From positions 682,001-746,000 of the forward strand of contig NZ_AP024845.1 of assembly GCF_020892095.1 (NCBI RefSeq): 64,000 nucleotides of DNA, written 5' to 3'. Positions 14,952 through 22,775 of this stretch are shown in pieces. Numbering within the stretch: position 1 is the first letter of the stretch; every line of letters starts with the position of its first letter. Source of the DNA: Claveliimonas bilis. GTDB lineage: Bacteria; Bacillota; Clostridia; Lachnospirales; Lachnospiraceae. The notes beneath the pieces were generated by a model. The model saw only the letters and a program-made list of their open reading frames with translations. It was not told where the DNA came from and did no database searches. Position numbers and translations under genes: made by a program.

Positions 14952-16379
14952 CTATACACACCGGAAATAGAGGCTGACCTTTCCTCCTCTTCCCTCTTCG
15001 TTTTCCAATTGGAGGAATCCTTTGTATTCTTTCATAATTTCGGAAGCAATGTAAAGTCCCATGCCGTAATGATCTTTCCGGGTTCTGCTCTTATCGGCCT
15101 GATAAAACTGTTCCGTAGCATGAGCAAGGCCTTCTTTTGTAAATCCCGGTCCGTCGTCAGTCACAGTGACTGCAAGAAATTCTCCGCTCTCCTTTATCTC
15201 AATGAGCAGTTCCCCTCCTCGAGGAGAAAAATCCACTCCGTTAGATACAATATTCCAGAGTGCCCGGCTGCACTCTTCTTTTCTCCCATATATCATCTTA
15301 TCTGTATCCGCAGCCCTGCAGCAGATCTGCAGTTTTTTCGTTCTTCCCAGGGCCTGTGCCCTCTCGCAGATCTCCTGTATCCAGAAAGAAGCCGGGAAGT
15401 TTTTCTGCTCTTCCTTCTTCTCTTCCTGTCCGTCTTTGGATCCTCTGTTTGGCTCACCGTCAAATTGTCGGATCGTTCTTTGCAGAATCTGCAAATATCT
15501 TTCAATCTCCCTGACATTGTCCAGAATTTCCTGATCCCACTCTCTTTTTTCTTCCTCTGTTTCTTCTTCCAGCAAAAGCTCTGTATTTCCCCGGATAATC
15601 GTAAGGGGCGTTTTGATATCATGGGCAAGGGAAGCAATCTGATCCTCCTTCTGTCTCTTGATATCCCACTGTTCCTTCAAAGACTTCTGAAGCGCCTCCT
15701 TCATCTGATAAAGGGCCCCAAGTACATGATCGACTTCCTGAATATCCGAGTATTCCCGCTCAAAATCCAGATCTTCTCTCTCTACCCGCTCCGCTGTTTC
15801 TTTCAATACATTCAGCCTTTTCTGAAGATATTTTCCCTGCCTTTTCGCCAGCGCCACTGCCGTCCCAAAAAACATAAGGAAATAGGCGCCGACAAATAAA
15901 AGTTCTGCATTTGGAAAGACGGAACGAAGGAACGGATTAGAGAATTTGGCTATCACCTGATACTCCACAAGGGCAGTCAGCCCGTTTTCTTTCTCGATCA
16001 CCTTCCAATAGGAACCATAGATCAGAGCCGGGGATGACTGCATCTGACTTTTCCACAGTCCTTCCTGCTCCTCCTTAGAGAGATTTCCATAAACATAGGT
16101 CCCGTCTTTTTCAAAAACGCCATATCTGCATGTGTCAGGCAAAAGCTTTTCTTCCACTTGGCCCCCTGACCTGATCTCCCCTTCTGCTCTTGTAATTTTA
16201 TCCAGCTCATAGCTTGGCAGGCGTACCACCCCTGCACGGACCGTAACCATATAGACGACCGCTGTAAGTCCTGCCAGTCCGATCGCAAGGATCCCAAAGC
16301 GGAACAAAAAGGAAATAAACATAGCATACAATCTTTTTTTCTTTCTTTTTATCCTTTCCATCTGTATCCGATCCCCCAT
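14952..16379 (-). CDS. Sensor histidine kinase, lantibiotic-responsive type
   Basis: A kinase of about 470 residues: membrane segment near 20-45, extracytoplasmic sensor region, second membrane segment near 155-175, a HAMP-like linker, H-box LAHDIKTPLT near residue 255 and ATP-binding motifs (NIVSNGVDFSP, DDGPGFT, YGMGLYIA). It overlaps the response regulator gene by 31 nt; translation may instead start at the ATG at 16361. Gene order with the regulator and ABC genes suggests it senses a cell-wall-active peptide. Confidence 0.88.
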   Translation of the reverse strand: MGDRIQMERIKRKKKRLYAMFISFLFRFGILAIGLAGLTAVVYMVTVRAGVVRLPSYELDKITRAEGEIRSGGQVEEKLLPDTCRYGVFEKDGTYVYGNLSKEEQEGLWKSQMQSSPALIYGSYWKVIEKENGLTALVEYQVIAKFSNPFLRSVFPNAELLFVGAYFLMFFGTAVALAKRQGKYLQKRLNVLKETAERVEREDLDFEREYSDIQEVDHVLGALYQMKEALQKSLKEQWDIKRQKEDQIASLAHDIKTPLTIIRGNTELLLEEETEEEKREWDQEILDNVREIERYLQILQRTIRQFDGEPNRGSKDGQEEKKEEQKNFPASFWIQEICERAQALGRTKKLQICCRAADTDKMIYGRKEECSRALWNIVSNGVDFSPRGGELLIEIKESGEFLAVTVTDDGPGFTKEGLAHATEQFYQADKSRTRKDHYGMGLYIASEIMKEYKGFLQLENEEGRGGKVSLYFRCV

Positions 16380-17014
16380 ACTGTTTCTATCGGTTCCAGG
16401 CCTGTCATCCGAAATTTTGCCCTGATATTTTTCACATGCTCTGTGATGGCGGAGCTGTCCGCCTCCCCGTCAAATCCAAAGACATACTCATAAATCCTTT
16501 CTCTTGAAAATACCTGTCCCTTGTGAAGGGCCAGATATTCACAGATTTCATATTCGCTTTTTGTAAGAAAAATCTCCTGCTCTTTGCAAAGCAGCCTCTT
16601 TTCTTTGAGATAAAACTTTGTCTCTCCGATCGCCACTGCGTGATGCTTCTGTCTGTTTTCCCTTCGGATATGCGCCTCTACTCTTGCTCTTAACTCTCCG
16701 ATCCCAAAGGGTTTGCGGATGTAATCGTCCGCTCCCAGACCAAGTCCCGTCATAACGTCCTCCTCCCCTGTCCGGGCAGTGAGAAAGAGGATCGGACAGT
16801 CCGCCTTCTCCCGGATCTTTCTTAGAAGTTCAAAACCATCCATCCCCGGCATCATGACATCCAGGAGAATAAGGTCGTAATTCCCCGGGCTGCTTAAGTC
16901 TGCCTTTAACGGATCAGAAAGAGTATCCACCTCATATCCTTCCCGCTCCAGCGCGCGCCGGATCACCTTTAAGATCCCCTCCTCATCGTCAATAGCCAAA
17001 ACCTTTACTGTCAT
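16349..17014 (-). CDS. OmpR-family response regulator
   Basis: A 221-residue regulator: receiver domain with the phosphorylated Asp in LILLDVMMPG near residue 54 and Lys in IRKPFG near 104, then a winged-helix DNA-binding domain (SEYEICEYLALHKGQVFSRE ... TVWGIGYRW). It sits between the ABC permease genes and its kinase, overlapping both, so the module probably controls itself in response to peptide antibiotics, as known for NisR/SpaR-type systems. Confidence 0.92.
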   Translation of the reverse strand: MTVKVLAIDDEEGILKVIRRALEREGYEVDTLSDPLKADLSSPGNYDLILLDVMMPGMDGFELLRKIREKADCPILFLTARTGEEDVMTGLGLGADDYIRKPFGIGELRARVEAHIRRENRQKHHAVAIGETKFYLKEKRLLCKEQEIFLTKSEYEICEYLALHKGQVFSRERIYEYVFGFDGEADSSAITEHVKNIRAKFRMTGLEPIETVWGIGYRWKG

Positions 17015-17775
17015 TCCTTTTTTCTCCCTTCAAAAAATGTAACCCACAGAAGAATGGCCGTTCCAAGGCCAACAAAAATAATCGTACAGATCAAAAGCAA
17101 ATGCTGCCATGGACTGCTTTTCAGAATAGAAATGGCTCCTGTATCCCCTGCAAAAGTCAATGCCAGCATAAAATCACACCATTTTTCACTCCATGCGTGG
17201 GGAAAGAACATCCAGCGCCCTTGGCCGAGTCCTGTCATCATAAGGAAAGCAGCGATCGTTCCTACAACACCGACACTGACAGAGGCCGCGTTTCCAAACT
17301 GAAATCCAAGAAACAGATGCAGAAGATAGACGATCCCCTGTCCCGCCCACATGACAAGGGCAACTGCCAGGTAACTTGAAAGGGAACAGACATCCCCCTC
17401 CGGAAAGAGGCGGTATACCAGGCCAAATCCAAGCACTGCCACCAGGGAAGAAAAAAGGGCGCCTGCCATCAGGACTGTCCATTTTGCCAAAAGTCCCACC
17501 GGCCTTGGGCAGGGCAGACACAGAAAGTTCTGATATCCGCTCTGCAGCTCCATTTCCGCCGCCTGCCCGCATATGATCCCGGCAAGGAAAGGAAAGACTC
17601 CGGAGAGCACTTCCAGATACATCTGGACCTCACTTCTTGCATTCCATCCGGCAAAAAAATCATAGAGCAGAAAAACCGCCGCCCCTAAAACCGGCAGAAT
17701 CACATGAATCCAGAAAACCGGCGTATGGGCAAGTTTCTTCCATTCTGCCTTTAAAAGGCCCGCAAACATTCTCAC
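17011..17775 (-). CDS. ABC permease, lantibiotic-immunity MutG/NisG type
   Basis: A 254-residue protein with six hydrophobic segments, starting with the short charged stretch LLKAEWKKLAHTP typical of ABC-2-type immunity permeases. It overlaps the upstream permease gene and the regulator gene by 4 nt each. Together with the neighbouring permease and ATPase it would expel lantibiotic-like peptides from the membrane. Confidence 0.8.
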   Translation of the reverse strand: MRMFAGLLKAEWKKLAHTPVFWIHVILPVLGAAVFLLYDFFAGWNARSEVQMYLEVLSGVFPFLAGIICGQAAEMELQSGYQNFLCLPCPRPVGLLAKWTVLMAGALFSSLVAVLGFGLVYRLFPEGDVCSLSSYLAVALVMWAGQGIVYLLHLFLGFQFGNAASVSVGVVGTIAAFLMMTGLGQGRWMFFPHAWSEKWCDFMLALTFAGDTGAISILKSSPWQHLLLICTIIFVGLGTAILLWVTFFEGRKKE

Positions 17776-18548
17776 AGCGCTTCCGCCCCCTTTCTGTCAT
17801 ACCAGACTCTTGTTGCAGCCCACAGGATAACAAAAAGCGCAAGGCAGATGAAACTTCCAATAAACAGGCTGGCCGGATCCGTAATCCCCGGAATATAGCC
17901 TGTATTTCCCGGATGTGCCGTAAGACCGTTTGGCAGGATTCCGATAACCGGACACATGATCCTTGGAAGAATCCCCCATGGATTCAGCATCCAAAGGCCG
18001 GTGACAGCCGTGAGGCATCCTGATGTGTTCAGCGCCATATTGACTGCCAGCGTTGGAAGCATTCCTATCTTCCGATCCATCCAAAGGCAGAGGGGGATCT
18101 GCCACAGGCTGGCAAGAATCATCACTAAAGCCGCAAGGACATTCTGCCCCGCCGACACATAGATAACCTGTTCCTGCTGCAAAAGAGGCATCACAATATT
18201 TCCCAGCAAAAATGAACAGGATACCAGCAGCACATTGGCGGCGGCCACATACTTTACAGCATTAAGGGTCTTGGCGTCCCACGCCTTCTTTAAATCTTCT
18301 GCTGTTAAAAGCACCGCCTGGTTCCTGATCTTCTTCTCTTTCTCCTGGGACATACAGCAGTAAAGCGTCAGAAATCCAGGCAAAATCCCGATATACCACC
18401 AGTTATAACTGTCGACCGTTCCATAGTTGGCCGCCAGCCCATAAGCCATCAGAAGCGTCAGACAGGGAAACAAGATCCAGAGCTTCCCGGACAGACTGTG
18501 GCGGTATTTTAGTTTTTCCGCACGATACAGAAGGAAGACCTGTTCCAT
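17772..18548 (-). CDS. ABC permease, lantibiotic-immunity MutE/EpiE type
   Basis: A 258-residue protein with six membrane segments and the N-terminal AEKLKYRHSLSGKLW stretch of the MutE/EpiE group. It overlaps the ATPase gene by one base and the second permease by 4 nt, so the three are translated as a unit. No precursor or lanthionine-forming enzyme is seen within the window. Confidence 0.8.
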   Translation of the reverse strand: MEQVFLLYRAEKLKYRHSLSGKLWILFPCLTLLMAYGLAANYGTVDSYNWWYIGILPGFLTLYCCMSQEKEKKIRNQAVLLTAEDLKKAWDAKTLNAVKYVAAANVLLVSCSFLLGNIVMPLLQQEQVIYVSAGQNVLAALVMILASLWQIPLCLWMDRKIGMLPTLAVNMALNTSGCLTAVTGLWMLNPWGILPRIMCPVIGILPNGLTAHPGNTGYIPGITDPASLFIGSFICLALFVILWAATRVWYDRKGAEAL

Positions 18549-19291
18549 TATGCCTCGCCTCCTTCCATCAGCTGGCTGCCTGTTTCCATCCCCTGGCCGC
18601 CTGCCGCCACTTTCATAAACAGCTTTTCCAGCTGGTCTTTTCCCGGCATGCCGCCCTGATATTTCAGCATCCCTTCTGACAGGATCCCAATATAGTCTGC
18701 CGTCTTGTTTACTTCATCCAGAATATGGCTGGACACCAGCACCGTGATCCCCTTCTTTGTAAATCCCCGGAGCATTTCCCGAAGCTTTTGTATGCCGATG
18801 GGGTCCAGACCGTTTGTGGGTTCATCCAGGATCAAAAGCTTCGGATGATTCAAAAGCGCTGCCGCGATTCCAAGCCTTTGCTTCATTCCCAGGGAAAACT
18901 GCCCTGCTTTCTTTCTTCCTGTATTTTGAATTTCCGCGATCTCCAGAGCTTCTTCTATGCGCTCTTCGGATATACCAAAAGCAGCAGCTCTTACACTCAG
19001 ATTCTCTCTGGCCGTCAGATTGGGATAAACTGGCGGCGTCTCAATCAGCGCTCCGATCTCTTTTATGCTTCCCCTCGTCCACTTCTTCTGACAAAATCTA
19101 ACTTCTCCCGAATCCGGTCTTATCATGCCGGAAATAACCTTTAACAAAGTAGACTTCCCGGCACCGTTTGGTCCCAGAAGCCCATAGACACACCCCTGGG
19201 GAATCTGGATCGAAACACGGTCAAGCGCCTTTTCCTGTCCTCTCAAATATGTCTTTGTCAACGATTTCGTTTCTAAAATAACCGTTTCCAT
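18548..19291 (-). CDS. ABC transporter ATPase, lantibiotic-immunity type
   Basis: A 247-residue ATPase: Walker A GPNGAGKST near residue 40, Q-loop region IGALIETPPVYP (typical of the bacitracin/lantibiotic group), signature FSLGMKQRLG near 132, Walker B LLILDEPTNGLDP, switch His in SSHIL. It is the first gene of the operon (ATPase, two permeases, regulator, kinase). The upstream 70 bp up to the next gene should carry the promoter; I could not assign a clear one. Confidence 0.9.
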   Translation of the reverse strand: METVILETKSLTKTYLRGQEKALDRVSIQIPQGCVYGLLGPNGAGKSTLLKVISGMIRPDSGEVRFCQKKWTRGSIKEIGALIETPPVYPNLTARENLSVRAAAFGISEERIEEALEIAEIQNTGRKKAGQFSLGMKQRLGIAAALLNHPKLLILDEPTNGLDPIGIQKLREMLRGFTKKGITVLVSSHILDEVNKTADYIGILSEGMLKYQGGMPGKDQLEKLFMKVAAGGQGMETGSQLMEGGEA

Positions 19292-19360
19292 ATAAAATCC
19301 TCCTTATCGCTAAACACTGTTTTGTTTTCTTTTACAGTGTAAGCCATAAGTATAAGGATT

Positions 19361-20764
19361 TTATAAGGACAGCATCTCATACCAGCTTTTTGTATCTTCC
19401 TCCTCATTTCCGGCAACAAAAATTTTCTCATCTTTTAACTGGATCTCCAAAACAGGGCCGCTCTCTTTGTCAAGAAACAGCATGCATTTTCCTGTCTCCT
19501 TCCCCTTAAAGTGACCGATATCATAATCTTCCGTACTGCCGCCGTTTGTCCGGATGAACTTGTCCTCCGGCATCCTGTCAAGCAATGTGACTTCCACAAT
19601 CTCTTCCTTTGTAAATTCACACTCATATCCTGCAGCCTCTACCAGAAAAGTATCTCCCGTCTGCTCAAAATGTATGTCAACATTTTCAAATCGGAGGATA
19701 ATGACAATCACCCAGATAACAAGCGCCGCAGTAAGCACACCAGTTACTCCCATAATGATCCGGGCTGCCGGCCGGCCGTAATTAAGGGACATGTTCATGC
19801 TGTTCAGACGATCCTGGATAAGCAGATGGGGATCTTGGGGATTATTGTACCAGCCTTTCCTCCAGTATTCGTCATCATCCACACTGTAGGGCTCCGTCAC
19901 TGCCGAAAGGATCCTTTTTCGTTTTTGGATTCCCCACATAACCGGAACGAGAAGTCCGGCCGCCGCAGCTGCTGTCAAAAATCCATAGGCAGTATAAACG
20001 CCCGGATCCACCCAGTCTTTTCCCCTACTCTCAAAAGCCAGAAACAGCCATGCCGATCCGTTGATCCAGGATGCCGTCACAAGTCCGATGGTCCAGGAGC
20101 GCCCAAAAAGTCTGTTTGCCGCCAGGTTGATGTCCGTATTGCCGCTGCAGACATCATCCTTCCTTCTCTGGATACCGATATGAAACAGCAGAAACAGGCC
20201 AGAGATTCCAAGGGTGGAGAAAAACAAAATCCGGTCTCCGAAAAATTCCGGTCCGCCTCCCCAGATTTCGCTGTACCAAAATCCTGACAGTACAAGCAGA
20301 AACAAAATCGGGAAATGCCACTTAAGGCTCCATGGCCTTTTATCCGCAAAATCGGACACTTCCGTATCCATGGGCACAACCTTTTTGCTCCTTTCGTCGA
20401 TCCACTGATGTTCCATCTTCATCTGATACATTTTTCTGTGGGGAAAGATGACAAGACACCAAAGCCCGCACATATACTCTGCCATCCATATTACATAGAC
20501 CACCAGAAAAACAGTGATATCAAAGAAACACAGGAAATTGATCAAAATACTGACGATCAGATTCCCCCTGTTAAAAATCTTCCATTCTCTCTTACTTTTG
20601 GTGCAAAGCTTCCTGACTTCTTCCTGCTCCAGCGCATATGCCGGAATGTGGACACCCATGAGCATTCCATCCTCATACCGGTCCCGCTTCCCATAGGAAT
20701 ACTGGCAGATCAATACAACAAAAAGATTTGTGATCAGAAAAATAAAAAACAAAGCTACTTCCAT
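19361..20764 (-). CDS. DUF5808 membrane protein with C-terminal PH-like domain
   Basis: A 467-residue protein with about eight membrane segments. Residues 310-340 (DDDEYWRKGWYNNPQDPHLL) match the DUF5808 motif; a last membrane segment leads into a soluble C-terminal beta-rich domain resembling bacterial PH domains. In relatives such genes often sit next to a GntR regulator, which is absent here. The function is not known. Upstream are repeated operator-like sites. Confidence 0.7.
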   Translation of the reverse strand: MEVALFFIFLITNLFVVLICQYSYGKRDRYEDGMLMGVHIPAYALEQEEVRKLCTKSKREWKIFNRGNLIVSILINFLCFFDITVFLVVYVIWMAEYMCGLWCLVIFPHRKMYQMKMEHQWIDERSKKVVPMDTEVSDFADKRPWSLKWHFPILFLLVLSGFWYSEIWGGGPEFFGDRILFFSTLGISGLFLLFHIGIQRRKDDVCSGNTDINLAANRLFGRSWTIGLVTASWINGSAWLFLAFESRGKDWVDPGVYTAYGFLTAAAAAGLLVPVMWGIQKRKRILSAVTEPYSVDDDEYWRKGWYNNPQDPHLLIQDRLNSMNMSLNYGRPAARIIMGVTGVLTAALVIWVIVIILRFENVDIHFEQTGDTFLVEAAGYECEFTKEEIVEVTLLDRMPEDKFIRTNGGSTEDYDIGHFKGKETGKCMLFLDKESGPVLEIQLKDEKIFVAGNEEEDTKSWYEMLSL

Positions 20765-20813
20765 TTTTCTTCCCTCTCTTCCACCAGAATTATTACAGAC
20801 AATTTCTACGCAA

Positions 20814-20874
20814 AAAAGTATTGTCTATATTTATATATACACTAATACAAACAATACTTTTCTGCAATACTTTT
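20814..20874. promoter_or_regulatory. Operator-like inverted repeats upstream of the DUF5808 gene
   Basis: AAAAGTATTGT (20814-20824) and its perfect complement ACAATACTTTT (20851-20861) face each other across 26 bp of AT-rich DNA; a third half-site CAATACTTTT follows at 20865-20874. The layout is that of a repressor/activator site over a promoter. Confidence 0.6.
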
Positions 20875-20919
20875 ATTCTGTTTGACCTGCGGAACCCTGG
20901 CTTGCAAAAAACGCCACTG

Positions 20920-22752
20920 TTATCCCAGCTTCACCCAGCGGAAATCATGCCCTCCTACGAGGATCTGATCCATCTCCACTGCGCTGCCGCTGATCATATC
21001 CTTTCCGCTTTCTTCCGGATAGACGGACACTGTTCTTGGCTCTTTTGCAAAGTTAAATACGCCGATCATTTTTGTCCCGGCCTTTTCCCTCACCACACAG
21101 ATGATTCCCTGCTGCCAGGTCTCATAGGTATAAACTTTTGCATCTGCATCGAATACCTTTTCCTGCTTCCTCAGTTTTTCCAGGTAGCCCAGGGACTGGA
21201 AAATCTGTCCCTCCACAGTTCCTTTATTTTTCCGCTTCTTCGCAAAATCCCAGCGGAAAACTCCTCTGTGGATATAGCGGGAATCTGCACATTTATCCGG
21301 ATCTTCCTTGTAAGTATAGTCGTTTACCTGCCCGATCTCATCTCCGCTGTAAAGCATAGGGATCCCCGACTGCATCAGCATATATGCATGAAGCATAATA
21401 TCAAGCCGGATGGCTGCCTCCATTTTCTCTTCATCCTGTTCAAATCCGGCGCTCTCAATACCGCACATGGAAGCAGTCGTACCGCAGAACCTGGCATCCT
21501 GGGTCACCGGATCGTCATTGTAAAGTTCTCCCCTGCTGACGCTGCCCGGAAACTTACCTGTATAATAATCATTGAGATATCTCTTATGGGGAATTTCTTC
21601 CATCCCCTGTCCTTTCAGGAAATCAAAGTCAAGGCCCCATCCGATATCATCATGACAGCGAAGATAATTAAGGAAAGTATACTCTCCGGGAAGCGCACAC
21701 ACCGTATCCAGCTGTTTCTTCAAAAGAGAGGTATCCTGCGCTGCCAGAGAATGCCAGATTGTCGCCATAGTTGTTACGTTGTAGAGCATATGGCACTCCG
21801 GTTTTTCTACCGTACCAAAATAAGGCGCCACCTTTTCCGGCTCCATGACCACCTCACCCAGAAGAATGGTCGCCGGACATACAATCTCTCCTATCATACG
21901 CATCATGCGTACAATGGTATGCACCTGTTTCAGATTCCGGCATGGCGTTCCCATTTCCTTCCATATATATGGAACGGCATCAATACGGATAATGTCCATT
22001 CCGATATTAGCAAAATAAAGGAAGTTGTACATCATCTCATTGAATACCCTTGGATTTCCGTAATTCAGATCCCACTGGTAAGGATAAAAAGTTGTCATCA
22101 CATAATGATCCAGCTCCGGCAGATAAGTAAAGTTCCCGGGGGCTGTGGTGGGAAAGACCTGGGGCACTGTCTGTTCGTACCTCTCGGGAATGACCGGATT
22201 GTCGAAGAAAAAGTAGCGGCTCATATATTCACCTTCACCTTTTCTTGCCTTTACCGCCCACTCATGATCTTCGGAAGTATGGTTCATGACAAAGTCCATG
22301 CAGACATTCATACCCTTTTCGTGGCACTTCTTTGTCAAAGTCTCCAGATCTTCCATGGTTCCAAGATCCTCTCTTACCTTACGGAAGTCCTTTACCGCAT
22401 AACCTCCGTCAGATTTTCCTTTTGTTACATCTAAAAACGGCATCAGATGAATACAGTTTACATTGCAGTCCTGAATATAATCCAGCTTCTTTTCCACACC
22501 GCGGATGGTCCCTGCAAAGTTATCGATATAGAGCATCATCCCCAGCATTTCTTTTTTCCTGAACCATTCAGGATCTGTCTCTTTTTCCCTGTCTCTTGTT
22601 TTCAGGGCATTGCTTCTTTCCTCATAAAACTGCTGCATGCGGCTGCACAGTTCAAAAAACATGTCGTCATTTCCGTACAGCTCCATATACAGCCATTTCA
22701 GTTCATCGTGATGTTTCTTCAGCCTTTTTTCAAAATCCGACTCTTTTACCAT
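20920..22752 (-). CDS. GH13 family glycosidase, amylosucrase-like (sucrose-active type)
   Basis: A 610-residue alpha-amylase-clan enzyme with the long helical N-terminus of GH13_4 amylosucrases. Catalytic residues visible are nucleophile Asp258 (IIRIDAV), acid/base Glu300 (LLGEVV) and stabiliser Asp368 (RCHDDIGW). No signal peptide, so it acts in the cytoplasm. It is last in the alpha-galactoside operon, 23 bp after a GH36 gene. Splitting raffinose leaves sucrose, and this enzyme could use it as a hydrolase, transferase or polymer-forming amylosucrase. The start at 22752 follows AAGGAGG. Family is secure, precise activity inferred. Confidence 0.82.
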   Translation of the reverse strand: MVKESDFEKRLKKHHDELKWLYMELYGNDDMFFELCSRMQQFYEERSNALKTRDREKETDPEWFRKKEMLGMMLYIDNFAGTIRGVEKKLDYIQDCNVNCIHLMPFLDVTKGKSDGGYAVKDFRKVREDLGTMEDLETLTKKCHEKGMNVCMDFVMNHTSEDHEWAVKARKGEGEYMSRYFFFDNPVIPERYEQTVPQVFPTTAPGNFTYLPELDHYVMTTFYPYQWDLNYGNPRVFNEMMYNFLYFANIGMDIIRIDAVPYIWKEMGTPCRNLKQVHTIVRMMRMIGEIVCPATILLGEVVMEPEKVAPYFGTVEKPECHMLYNVTTMATIWHSLAAQDTSLLKKQLDTVCALPGEYTFLNYLRCHDDIGWGLDFDFLKGQGMEEIPHKRYLNDYYTGKFPGSVSRGELYNDDPVTQDARFCGTTASMCGIESAGFEQDEEKMEAAIRLDIMLHAYMLMQSGIPMLYSGDEIGQVNDYTYKEDPDKCADSRYIHRGVFRWDFAKKRKNKGTVEGQIFQSLGYLEKLRKQEKVFDADAKVYTYETWQQGIICVVREKAGTKMIGVFNFAKEPRTVSVYPEESGKDMISGSAVEMDQILVGGHDFRWVKLG

Positions 22753-22775
22753 GCTATTTCCTCCTTCCTTGCGCA

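Noticed and set aside
18548..19291. Bacitracin BceAB transporter
   Set aside because: BceB has ten membrane segments and a large outer domain; here two short six-segment permeases fit the immunity type better.
20821..22434. 537-codon plus-strand open frame opposite the GH13 gene
   Set aside because: It is the antisense shadow of a well-recognised enzyme, with no ribosome site and no recognisable domain.
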